This document shows positions 24,835 through 32,739 of a stretch of DNA of 64,000 bases, in pieces. Below the pieces are notes generated by a model. That model did no database searches, was not told where the DNA came from, and saw only the letters and a list, made by a program, of their open reading frames with translations. Each line of letters starts with the position of its first letter. The stretch's first letter is position 1. This stretch comes from S015-6 sp964479535 (GTDB taxonomy: Bacteria; Desulfobacterota; DSWW01): positions 1-64,000 of the forward strand of contig CAYZMM010000027.1 in assembly GCA_964479535.1 (NCBI GenBank), written 5' to 3'. Position numbers and translations under genes: made by a program.

Positions 24835-26162
24835 GACTTCATCTCCCTCGCGAGATCGTCCAGGTCCGCTCTCGTCTTCGTTTCCGTGACACAGAGCAGG
24901 TAGTGGTTCGCGAGCTCAGGATCATACCCGGCAAGGGGCAGGCCCGCCACGATCTTCCTCTCCATGAGCCGCTTGTGTGTTTCCGCAAAGGCAGGCGGTC
25001 CCTCCACAACGAACTCGTTGAACGTGGGGCTCGAGAAGGCGGGCCGGAATCCGGCCTTCTCGAGCTCCCCCTTGAGGTATTCCGCCTTGTCCCGGTTCAG
25101 GCGCGCAAGCTCACGCAACCCGGTGCCGCCCACCGAGGCCATGTACATGGCGGCGGCCATGGCGCAGAGGCTCTGGTTGGTGCAGATGTTGGAGGTGGCC
25201 TTCTCGCGGCGTATGTGCTGCTCTCTCGTGGCGAGGGTCAGGACGAAGCCTCTCCTGCCGTCCGCGTCAACGCCCTGTCCGACGAGCCGGCCCGGGATGC
25301 TGCGCATGTAGTCCTTCTTCGCAGCGAGCATGCCCAGGCCCGGCCCGCCGAAGGACTGGGGGATGCCGAGGCTCTGCCCTTCGCCGCAGACGATGTCGGC
25401 GCCGAGCGCTCCCGGCGGCCTGAGCATGCCGTAGGCAATCGCCTCTGTGAAGGAGGTGATGAAGAGGGCCTCCCGTCCGTGCGTCAACTCGCCGACGGCC
25501 TTCAGGTCCTCGATGCATCCGAAGAAGTTCGGCGACTGGACGGCCACGGCCGCGAGTCCGTCGACCCCTTCCAGGGCGGAGAGATCCGTACGGCCGTCCT
25601 CCTGCCGGGGGAGTTCGACGATCTCGAGGCCCGCGGGCTCCAGATAGGTTCGGACCACCTGCCGATAGAGAGGATGGATCAGGCGGGATACGGCGACTCT
25701 CTCCTTCTTCTGGATGCGAACCGCCATCAGGAGGGCCTCTGCCAGGGCCGAGGCCCCGTCATAGAGCGATGCGTTCGACACTTCCATGCCGAGCAGGCGT
25801 GCCGTGAGGGTCTGGTATTCGTAGATGCCCTGCAGGGTGCCCTGGCTCATTTCCGGCTGGTAAGGAGTGTAGGAGGTGGCGAACTCGGACCTGCTGAGCA
25901 GGTACGACACCGCCGCCGGGATCCGGTGCTCATAGCTTCCGGCTCCCAGGAAGACCCTGCCCTCTCTGGAGGAGGCCACGGCCGCCGAAAGGGAGCGTAC
26001 AAGGTCGGACAGTTCCCACTCCGTAAGGGGCGCAGGGAGGACGAGATCCGCCTGCCGGCGGCAATCCCGGGGAACGGTGGGGTAGAGGTCGTCCAGGCTC
26101 TCGAGGCCCACCGTCTCCAGCATGGCGGCGATCTCTTCAGAGGTGTGAGGTAAGTAACGCAT
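24831..26162 (-). CDS. gcvPA: Glycine dehydrogenase (decarboxylating) subunit 1
   Basis: 443 residues, the N-terminal half of the split P-protein. Family signatures are all present: MRYLPHTSEEIAAMLE at the start, FLGAGSYEHRIPAAV near residue 95, TSYTPYQPEMSQGTLQGIYE near 118, and ASLYDGASALAEA near 155. It forms the active site together with GcvPB. AAGGAG lies 8 bases before the ATG. It heads the operon gcvPA-gcvPB-lipA-gcvR-like-lrp; the divergent gene across a 271-base AT-rich gap is a diverged copy of itself. Confidence 0.95.
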   Translation of the reverse strand: MRYLPHTSEEIAAMLETVGLESLDDLYPTVPRDCRRQADLVLPAPLTEWELSDLVRSLSAAVASSREGRVFLGAGSYEHRIPAAVSYLLSRSEFATSYTPYQPEMSQGTLQGIYEYQTLTARLLGMEVSNASLYDGASALAEALLMAVRIQKKERVAVSRLIHPLYRQVVRTYLEPAGLEIVELPRQEDGRTDLSALEGVDGLAAVAVQSPNFFGCIEDLKAVGELTHGREALFITSFTEAIAYGMLRPPGALGADIVCGEGQSLGIPQSFGGPGLGMLAAKKDYMRSIPGRLVGQGVDADGRRGFVLTLATREQHIRREKATSNICTNQSLCAMAAAMYMASVGGTGLRELARLNRDKAEYLKGELEKAGFRPAFSSPTFNEFVVEGPPAFAETHKRLMERKIVAGLPLAGYDPELANHYLLCVTETKTRADLDDLAREMKS

Positions 26163-26192
26163 CGATTCGACTCCTTGGGGGCGTTCTTTCGA

Positions 26193-26225
26193 TTCCTACC
26201 ATGAATTGATTGTTTCGTCAACAAT
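26193..26225 (-). promoter_or_regulatory. Candidate gcvPA promoter with overlapping palindrome
   Basis: Minus-strand TTGACG (26221-26216) and TAGGAA (26198-26193) with a 17-bp spacer make a moderate promoter 30 bases before the gcvPA start. A perfect interrupted palindrome, ATTGTT-TCGTC-AACAAT (26209-26225), covers the -35 box. The half-site resembles GntR-type or Lrp-like AT-rich sites, but no regulator can be assigned. Confidence 0.45.
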
Positions 26226-26330
26226 TTTTGATTTTAGTAAAGAAAATTTCAATTGACGCCGGTCTTTTTGCTTTACTTGCTCATTTTTTTCAGATAGTCT
26301 GGCAGGCGGGTTCGTGCAGGCCCGAAATCT

Positions 26331-26359
26331 TTGACATCTCGTTTCCCTTTCTTTACGCT
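26331..26359 (+). promoter_or_regulatory. Promoter of the second P-protein pair
   Basis: TTGACA at 26331-26336, a 17-bp spacer and TACGCT at 26354-26359 precede the plus-strand gcvPA-like gene by about 75 bases. The -35 is perfect and the -10 matches at three positions. The whole 26163-26433 gap is much more AT-rich than its surroundings, as expected for a divergent control region. Confidence 0.45.
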
Positions 26360-26433
26360 TTTTCTCTCCGGGGCGAACGGCATCCGCCGACCGACTCTTG
26401 GACCATCCCAACCGGAATGCGGAGGGCTGATCG

Positions 26434-27837
26434 ATGGCGAAGCAGAAGCCGATTGTCTACCCCTACATCCCGAACTCCGTGCCCGCAACGCGGGCCGAGA
26501 TGCTGGCGAAGACGGGGGTGAAGGACGTGGAGGAGATCTACGCGGAGATACCGGAGAAGCTTCGGTTCGGGCGGTCCCTGAAGCTCCCGAAGCCCCTTCT
26601 CTCCGAGCTCGAGCTGAAGAGGCACGTGAGCGGAATCCTGGGAAGGAACAAGTCCTGTGAAGACTTCCTCAATTTCCTCGGCGCCGGCTGCTACCAGCAC
26701 CACGTACCCGCAGTGGTGGACACCATCCTGAACCGCGGGGAATTCCTGACCGCCTATTACGGAAGCAACTACTCGGACATGGGCCGGTTTCAGGTCATGT
26801 TCGAGTACGTGAGCATGCTGACCGATCTGGTCGGCATGGAGGTGGCCGGGTACCCGACCTACGACGGGTCCTCCTCCGGCGGCACCGCGCTCAGGATGTG
26901 CGCCCGGATCACGGGCAGGCCGGAGGTCCTCGTGCCGGAAACCGTGAGCCCCCTCAGGCTGAAGGTGATCGAGAACTACTGCAGGGATTCGGAGATCAAG
27001 GCGATCCACCGGGTGTCCTGCCACCCGGACACGGGGCTGATCGACCTGGACGACGTGAAGGCCCGTCTGAACGGGAACACGGCCGCGGTCTACATGGAAA
27101 ACCCCACCTACCTGGGGATCATTGAAACCCAGGGTGCCGCGATCGCGGACCTGGCCCATGCGAACGGGTCGCTCCTGGCGGTAGGCGTGAACCCCATGTC
27201 CCTGGGCGTGCTGGCCCCTCCCGGGGACTACGGCGCCGACATCGTGTCCGGGGACACGCAGCCCCTGGGCGTACACATGAACTACGGCGGCGGCGCCTGC
27301 GGGTTCGTGGCGGTCCGGGACGTGGAGGAACACATCGCGGAGCTGCCCGTCCTGCTCGCCTCGATCGCGGATCTCGAGGAGGGCGAGGGTTTCGGCTTCA
27401 ACCTCTTCGCCTGGGCGGAAAGGCTTTCGTACGCTGCCCGCGAGAACGCGAAGGAATACACGGGTACGGCCACGGCCCTCTGGAGCACGGCGAACGCCGT
27501 CTACCTGGCCCTCATGGGGCCTCAGGGCATGAAGGAGATCGGCGAGGCCGTCCTGCAGAAGAGCCATTACGCAAGGAAGCTCATCGCCGAGATCCCGGGC
27601 GTGAAGATGCCCTTCCCCTCGGCCCACTTCAACGAGTTCGTCGTGAATTTCGACGGCTCGGGCAAGATGGTGAGGGAGATCAACGCCGCCCTGTTGAAAC
27701 GAAGGATCTTCGGGGGCAAGGACCTGTCCGAGGAGTTCCCCCGCCTGGGCCAGAGCGCCTTGTACTGCGTATCCGAGATCCACACCGCAAGAGACCTGAA
27801 GAAGCTGGCCAGGGCCCTGAAGGAGGTGATCGCATGA
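26434..27837 (+). CDS. GcvPA-like protein of a diverged second P-protein pair
   Basis: 467 residues clearly homologous to glycine dehydrogenase subunit 1: IPEKLRFGRSLKLPKPL, FLGAGCYQHHVPAVV near residue 85, FEYVSMLTDLVGMEVAGYPT near 127. It differs where family members are nearly invariant: the TPYQPE.SQGTLQ segment is replaced by YYGSNYSDMGRFQ, and NASLYDG.(S/T)A by YPTYDGSSSGGTA. Those residues line the active-site side contributed by this subunit, so a substrate other than glycine, or a changed partner, is possible. It starts a plus-strand operon with the GcvPB-like gene (4-base overlap), facing the canonical gcvPA. Calling it glycine dehydrogenase would be over-annotation. Confidence 0.82.
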   Translation: MAKQKPIVYPYIPNSVPATRAEMLAKTGVKDVEEIYAEIPEKLRFGRSLKLPKPLLSELELKRHVSGILGRNKSCEDFLNFLGAGCYQHHVPAVVDTILNRGEFLTAYYGSNYSDMGRFQVMFEYVSMLTDLVGMEVAGYPTYDGSSSGGTALRMCARITGRPEVLVPETVSPLRLKVIENYCRDSEIKAIHRVSCHPDTGLIDLDDVKARLNGNTAAVYMENPTYLGIIETQGAAIADLAHANGSLLAVGVNPMSLGVLAPPGDYGADIVSGDTQPLGVHMNYGGGACGFVAVRDVEEHIAELPVLLASIADLEEGEGFGFNLFAWAERLSYAARENAKEYTGTATALWSTANAVYLALMGPQGMKEIGEAVLQKSHYARKLIAEIPGVKMPFPSAHFNEFVVNFDGSGKMVREINAALLKRRIFGGKDLSEEFPRLGQSALYCVSEIHTARDLKKLARALKEVIA

Positions 27838-29393
27838 GTGAAGAAGTCAAGCTCCGGAACTACCATGCCCAGGTCTGGGACGAGCCTCTCCTCATGGACA
27901 AGTCGGTGGAGGGTCAGCGGGGCATCCTGGTTCCCGAGGTGGAGAAGGAGGTGCAGGCGGCGGTGGGCGACGCAAAGGAACGGATCCCCTCGAACATGAG
28001 GCGTGCCGCGCCCCCGGACCTGCCCGAGATGGCCCAGCCCCAGGTGCTTCGGCACTTCACGCGCCTCTCCCAGATGACCATGGGCAACGACGTGAGCAAC
28101 GACATCGGCGTAGGCACCTGCACCATGAAGTACAGCCCGAAGGTGAACGAGGCGCTCTGCGGCCTTCCGGAGATGGCGGAGCTCCACCCGTATCAGGACG
28201 AATCCACGGTCCAGGGGATCCTCGAGATCATGTACAGGACCCGGGATTTCCTGCGCGAGATCTCCGGCATGGACGAGATCTGCTTTCAGCCCACCAGCGG
28301 CGGGCAGGCGGTCTACGCCGCCTCGTCCATGATCCGGGCCTTTCATCGTGCCAGGGGCGAAGGGGAACAGCGGGACCAGGTCATCACGACCATCTTCTCG
28401 CACCCGGTGGATGCGGCCTGCCCGGCCACGGTCGGCTACGAGGTGGTCACCCTCATGCCGGACAAGGACGGCTACCCGGACATCGAGGCCCTGAAGGCTT
28501 CGCTGTCGGACCGGACCGCGGCGCTCATGATCACGAACCCGGAGGACATCGGCCTGTACAACCCCCGCATCGAGGAGTTCGTCACCCTGGCCCACGAAGC
28601 GGGCGCGCTCTGCTTCACGGATCAGGCGAACGCGAACGGCGTCCTGGGCAAGGCCCGGGCCGCGGATGCCGGATTCGACATGTGCCATTTCAACCTCCAC
28701 AAGACCTTCTCCTCGCCCCACGGCGGAATGGGCCCGGGCTGCGGTGCTCTGGCGGTCCAGGAAACCCTCGCCCGGTTCCTGCCCGTGCCGGTCCTGAAGA
28801 AGGAGGGAAGGCGATACACGCTCGACTACGACCGGCCGGACAGCATCGGAAAGGTCAGGGACTTCTACGGGAACGCGCAGGTGGTCCTTCGTGTCTATGC
28901 CTGGATCATGAGCCTCGGCGCAGAGGGGTTGAAGGAAGTCGCCGAGGTGGCGGTCCTGAACAACAACTACCTCGAAAAGCTCCTGCTGGCGATTCCGGGG
29001 ATCACCGAATCCTACGGCGAGGGGAAGCGGAGGCTCGACCAGATCCGGTACAGCTGGGAGAAGCTGACCCAGGAGACCGGGATCACCTCCGAGGATGTGG
29101 AACGCCGCATGACCGATTTCGGCATTCAGGCCTACTGGCTGAGCCATCACCCCCACGTGATTCCGGAGCCCTTCACCCCGGAGCCGAGCGATTCCCACTC
29201 CAAGGAAGACATCGACGAGTGGGCGGCCGTGATGCGGCAGATCTCGCGTGAGGCCTACGAGGACCCGGACAAGGTCAAGAGCGCCCCACACCGCGGAATC
29301 ACCCGGGCCGTGGACGAAAGCGCGGCCCTGCTGCACGAGAAATGCATGTTCACGTACAAGAAGTACAAGAAGGTGAAAGCGGGCGAAGCGTAG
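27834..29393 (+). CDS. GcvPB-like PLP protein of a diverged second P-protein pair
   Basis: 519 residues, about 35 longer than the canonical copy. The PLP lysine is kept (Lys290 in HFNLHKTFSSPHGGMGPG), as are CTMKYSPK near residue 100 and FSHPVDAACPATVGY near 188 (where canonical proteins read DTAHGTNPASA). The middle insert EKLTQETGITSEDVERRM near 405 resembles a regulatory or tetramer-contact loop. Overlapping ATGA with the preceding gene implies a heteromer. Chemistry on the alpha-carbon of a small amino acid with loss of CO2 is the family expectation; the acceptor and substrate are unknown. The AcoX-like kinase follows within 18 bases. Confidence 0.82.
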   Translation: MSEEVKLRNYHAQVWDEPLLMDKSVEGQRGILVPEVEKEVQAAVGDAKERIPSNMRRAAPPDLPEMAQPQVLRHFTRLSQMTMGNDVSNDIGVGTCTMKYSPKVNEALCGLPEMAELHPYQDESTVQGILEIMYRTRDFLREISGMDEICFQPTSGGQAVYAASSMIRAFHRARGEGEQRDQVITTIFSHPVDAACPATVGYEVVTLMPDKDGYPDIEALKASLSDRTAALMITNPEDIGLYNPRIEEFVTLAHEAGALCFTDQANANGVLGKARAADAGFDMCHFNLHKTFSSPHGGMGPGCGALAVQETLARFLPVPVLKKEGRRYTLDYDRPDSIGKVRDFYGNAQVVLRVYAWIMSLGAEGLKEVAEVAVLNNNYLEKLLLAIPGITESYGEGKRRLDQIRYSWEKLTQETGITSEDVERRMTDFGIQAYWLSHHPHVIPEPFTPEPSDSHSKEDIDEWAAVMRQISREAYEDPDKVKSAPHRGITRAVDESAALLHEKCMFTYKKYKKVKAGEA

Positions 29394-29410
29394 ACCCCCC
29401 TCCGGTCCTC

Positions 29411-30529
29411 ATGAAGAAGAAGGTAGGACTCATCATCAACCCGATCGCCGGGATGGGCGGCAGGGTCGGCCTCAAGGGAACCGACGGCGCCGGGATCCTG
29501 GATCGGGCGCTCCTGCTCGGTGCTGCGCCGGAGGCTCCGGGGAGGGCCCTTCAGGCACTGGAGCGTCTGGCCGGGCTGGAGGAGGAGGTTCATTTCCTCA
29601 CCTACCCCGCAGAGATGGGCGAGAAGGAGCTCACGCCGGCCGGCTTCCAGTTCACGGTGTTGGGATCCATCACGCCGGGGAACACGGCCCCGGAAGACAC
29701 GGAGAGGGCGGCACGCGAGATGGGAGAGGCAGGGGCGGATCTCCTCCTGTTCGTGGGCGGTGACGGCACGGCACGGAACATCTACAACGCTGTCGGCGAC
29801 CAGGTTCCCGTGCTCGGCATCCCTGCCGGGGTGAAGATGCATTCGGCCGTGTTCGGGACCACCCCCCGGAATGCGGGGGACCTGGCGAAGCGCTTTCTGC
29901 AGGGAAAGGCGGTCGGAATCCGGGAGGCGGAGGTCATGGACATCGACGAGGACGCCTTCCGGGAGCAGCGGGTCAGCGCGCGGCTCTACGGTTACCTCCG
30001 GGCGCCCTTCGAGCGGAGGATGGTGCAGTCGGTCAAGGCGGGGGGGGCCGGCGGAGAGGAGAGCGCTGCGCGGGCCATCGCGCTGGATGTGATCCGCAAC
30101 ATGGAGCCGGATTGCGTGTACATCGTCGGCCCCGGGACGACCACGCGGGAGATCATGCGCACCCTCGGTCTCCCGAAGACCCTGCTGGGCGTGGACTTGC
30201 TCTCCAACCGTTCGCTCGTCGCTTTGGACGTGAACGAGGGCCGGATTCTGGAACGGATCGAGGGCCGGCCGGCGAAGATCGTCGTGACCGTCATCGGCGG
30301 CCAGGGGTACCTCTTCGGCAGGGGCAACCAGCAGATCAGCGACCGGGTCGTCGAGCGTGTCGGGAAGAAGAACATCCTCGTCGTCGCGACCCGGGCCAAG
30401 CTGTTCGCGCTGAAGGGGGAGCCCCTGCTCGTGGACACGGGGAACGAGAGGGTGAACGAGATGCTGTGCGGCTATGTCGACGTCATCACGGGGGTGAAAG
30501 AAAAGACGGTATACAAGGTGTGCTGCTGA
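29411..30529 (+). CDS. AcoX-like ATP-NAD kinase family protein
   Basis: 372 residues from the ATG at 29411, where the conserved MKKKVGLIINPIAGMGGRVG begins. The nucleotide-kinase signature LLFVGGDGTARN lies near residue 115 and GIPAGVKMHSAVFG near 138, the pattern of the ATP-NAD/AcoX kinase family (PF01513/PF20143), related to NAD and diacylglycerol kinases. AcoX proteins occur next to acetoin-dehydrogenase and other amino-acid or CoA operons, and their true substrate is not established. There is no good ribosome site, so coupling with the preceding gene 18 bases upstream is likely. Its constant pairing with decarboxylating enzymes suggests a cofactor-related role, which is inference. Confidence 0.8.
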   Translation: MKKKVGLIINPIAGMGGRVGLKGTDGAGILDRALLLGAAPEAPGRALQALERLAGLEEEVHFLTYPAEMGEKELTPAGFQFTVLGSITPGNTAPEDTERAAREMGEAGADLLLFVGGDGTARNIYNAVGDQVPVLGIPAGVKMHSAVFGTTPRNAGDLAKRFLQGKAVGIREAEVMDIDEDAFREQRVSARLYGYLRAPFERRMVQSVKAGGAGGEESAARAIALDVIRNMEPDCVYIVGPGTTTREIMRTLGLPKTLLGVDLLSNRSLVALDVNEGRILERIEGRPAKIVVTVIGGQGYLFGRGNQQISDRVVERVGKKNILVVATRAKLFALKGEPLLVDTGNERVNEMLCGYVDVITGVKEKTVYKVCC

Positions 30530-30577
30530 CAGGCGAAAGGGATGGATTACGATCCGTAGGGTTCGAGGGAGGTGAGC

Positions 30578-31390
30578 GTGGAGAAGGTCATAGCTGTAAC
30601 GGGAGCGACGTCCGGGATGGGCAAGGCGTGCGTGGAGAAGTTGAGCGGCCGAGGGCACAGGGTGTACGGCACGGTCTACGGGATCGACATGGATCCGGAG
30701 TGGAAGAACCTTCCCTACACGCTCCTCCCTTGTGACATCACCGACCAGGGGTCCGTGGAGAGCTTCTACAGGCAGGTCCTGGAGGAGGCGAGGCGGATCG
30801 ATGTGCTGGTCAATTGCGCCGGTTTCGCCTTCGAGGGGAGTGTCGAGGACACGACGGTGGAGGAGGCGAAGTTCCAGTTCGAGGTGAATTTCTTCGGCAC
30901 CCACCGCATGATCCGCCGGGTCATGCCCGTCATGCGGGAACAGGGCGGCGGCAAGATCATCACGATCAGCTCCCTGGCGGCCCAGGTCCCCGGCGTCCCC
31001 TATCAGGGCTTCTACAGCATGAGCAAGAAGGCGGTGGACGGGCTGGTCGAGACCCTGCGTGTGGAGGGGAAGCCCTTCGGTATTCAGGCGACCAGCATCA
31101 ACCCGGGCGACATGAAGACCGATTTCACGACGAACCGTGTCCGGGCCGCGGCGCTCAAGCCGGGGTCCGCCTATTACGAGCCGTCCATGAAGAGCGTCGA
31201 GATCATGAAGAAGAGCGAGCTCGGGTCCCAGGGACCGGACGCGGTCGGCGACCTGATCTGCAGGCTGGTGGACGCGAAGAAGCTGAAGCCGAAGTACTTC
31301 ATCGAACCGAAGTACAAGGCGCTTCTCTTCCTCATGCGTTTCCTGTCCAATCGTCAGGTGGAGAAGATGATGGAGTCGCTTTACACATGA
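30578..31390 (+). CDS. Short-chain dehydrogenase/reductase
   Basis: 270 residues from a GTG at 30578, chosen because GGAGGT lies 4-5 bases upstream; a GTG two codons earlier is too close to that site. It opens VIAVTGATSGMGKACVEKL, with VLVNCAGFAFEGSVED near residue 85 and the Tyr-Lys pair in YQGFYSMSKKAVDGLVE near 155. The acidic-residue position after the second strand carries YGTVYGIDMD, unlike NADP forms. The C-terminal third is long and basic (LKPKYFIEPKYKALLFLMRF), which may touch the membrane. It follows the AcoX-like gene by about 50 bases in the same operon. The substrate is unknown. Confidence 0.8.
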   Translation: MEKVIAVTGATSGMGKACVEKLSGRGHRVYGTVYGIDMDPEWKNLPYTLLPCDITDQGSVESFYRQVLEEARRIDVLVNCAGFAFEGSVEDTTVEEAKFQFEVNFFGTHRMIRRVMPVMREQGGGKIITISSLAAQVPGVPYQGFYSMSKKAVDGLVETLRVEGKPFGIQATSINPGDMKTDFTTNRVRAAALKPGSAYYEPSMKSVEIMKKSELGSQGPDAVGDLICRLVDAKKLKPKYFIEPKYKALLFLMRFLSNRQVEKMMESLYT

Positions 31391-31435
31391 ACGAAGGCAA
31401 CACGGGAAGTGCGGTCTAGGCCATTGGCTGTGTTT

Positions 31436-31656
31436 TCCGGGAGTCTTGACCGTTGGTGCTGTTGTGGGTTCCGTCTCCGATTTGCTTGGGCTCCGTGTTC
31501 CGGCAAGACAGTCCCTCGTCCCCTGAGGCGGTGCTCGAGGCGCCGGAGGCGTGTGCGCCGGAGCGTGCGAGGGGACTCGGGAAGCCTCCACCAGTCGCCC
31601 GGCGCAAATCTCCGACGGATCCCTTCACAACACCGACAACCTGGAACTCTTCCGCC
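31436..31656. repeat. Conserved-core hairpin element, copy A (with extra inner hairpin)
   Basis: Inverted arms GTTGGTGCTGTTGTG and CACAACACCGACAAC flank the core words of the family, here in reverse orientation: CTCCGATTTGCTTGGGCTCC at 31475-31494 and GTCGCCCGGCGCAAATCTCC at 31594-31613. In this copy the loop also contains a nested hairpin (GTCCCTCGTCCCC... to ...GAGGGGACT, about 31511-31577). It fills most of the 424-base gap between two plus-strand genes. The rest of the gap holds CTTTCACC-type words (31709-31753) and no gene. Confidence 0.7.
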
Positions 31657-31814
31657 AAGACGTGGAACTCCGCACTTGTCAGACGACGTCACGGAACTGT
31701 GCCCGATTCCCTTTCACCTGTCGGACGGAACCCCTTTGACCTTTCACCTTTCTATCGTTATGTGAAAAGCATCCCAGGGCAAGAAGCGGATGGATTGGAC
31801 AAGGAGGAGTGAAC

Positions 31815-32609
31815 ATGAAACGGCTCGAGAGCAGGGTGGCGGTGGTTTCCGGGGCGGCTATGGGGAACGGTTGGGGCATCAGCAAGGTGTTCGGACGTGA
31901 GGGGGCTCACGTGGCCATGCTGGACGTGAGCGAGGAGGTCTTCGGGGCTGCAAAGGATTTCGAGGGACAGGGATACAAGGTGTCCGCCCACGAGGTGGAC
32001 ATCACCGACTTCGGCGCGGTGAAGGAAGCGGTCGACGGGATCGCCAGGAAGCTCGGAGGAATCGACATCCTGGTGAACAACGCGGGCGTCGCCAAGCTGG
32101 TTCCCTTTCTGGAGATGAGCGACGAAATCCGGGACCTGCATTTCGACGTGAACATCAACGGCGCCTGGAACTGCACCAGGGCGGCCCTCCCCTACATGGT
32201 CGAGCAGAACTACGGAAGGATCGTGAACATCTCTTCCGTCACCGGCCCCATCGTGGCGGATACGGGGGAGACGGCGTACGGCATCACCAAGGCGGCGCTC
32301 TGGGGGTTCACCAAGGCCCTGGCCATGGAGGTGGTGGGAAACAACATCACGGTGAACGCGATCTGCCCCGGTATGATCGACACGCCGATGGTTCGCAAAG
32401 GCGTTGCGGAAATCGCGCCGGACGATCCCCAGGCGGTCATCGACCTGCTCGCCTCGGGGATTCCGATGAAGAAGCTGGGAACGCCGGAGGACATCGGCGA
32501 GCTGGCCGCTTTTCTGGCCTCGGACGCCGCACGGTACATCACGGGGCAGCCCTTCGTGATCGACGGCGGGAGCACCTTGCCGGAATCCCCGCTCTCGGTC
32601 ATGGAGTAG
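31815..32609 (+). CDS. UcpA-like short-chain dehydrogenase/reductase
   Basis: 264 residues from the ATG at 31815 (AAGGAGG upstream; the GTG two codons earlier is less well placed). The sequence follows Escherichia coli UcpA closely: ILVNNAGVAKLVPFLEMSD, then NINGAWNCTRAALPYM, ISSVTGPIVADTGETAYGIT with the catalytic Tyr, TVNAICPGMIDTPM, and the end FVIDGGSTLPES. The cofactor loop SGAAMGNGWGISK is changed from the usual TGxxxGIG, with an extra Trp-Gly. UcpA-type enzymes are dehydrogenases of uncertain substrate, linked to furfural tolerance in E. coli. It is followed by the class III aminotransferase after 130 bases. Confidence 0.83.
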   Translation: MKRLESRVAVVSGAAMGNGWGISKVFGREGAHVAMLDVSEEVFGAAKDFEGQGYKVSAHEVDITDFGAVKEAVDGIARKLGGIDILVNNAGVAKLVPFLEMSDEIRDLHFDVNINGAWNCTRAALPYMVEQNYGRIVNISSVTGPIVADTGETAYGITKAALWGFTKALAMEVVGNNITVNAICPGMIDTPMVRKGVAEIAPDDPQAVIDLLASGIPMKKLGTPEDIGELAAFLASDAARYITGQPFVIDGGSTLPESPLSVME

Positions 32610-32739
32610 CCGGGCCCGACCGCCCCTTGACACCCGATTCCCGGTTCCGATAGGCTTGTTTTTTTACTATATAGAATTGTTGATGACATAGACGCCCCAT
32701 CCATTTGACGGACGCTGAGTCAGCGCTGGGAGATTCGAG

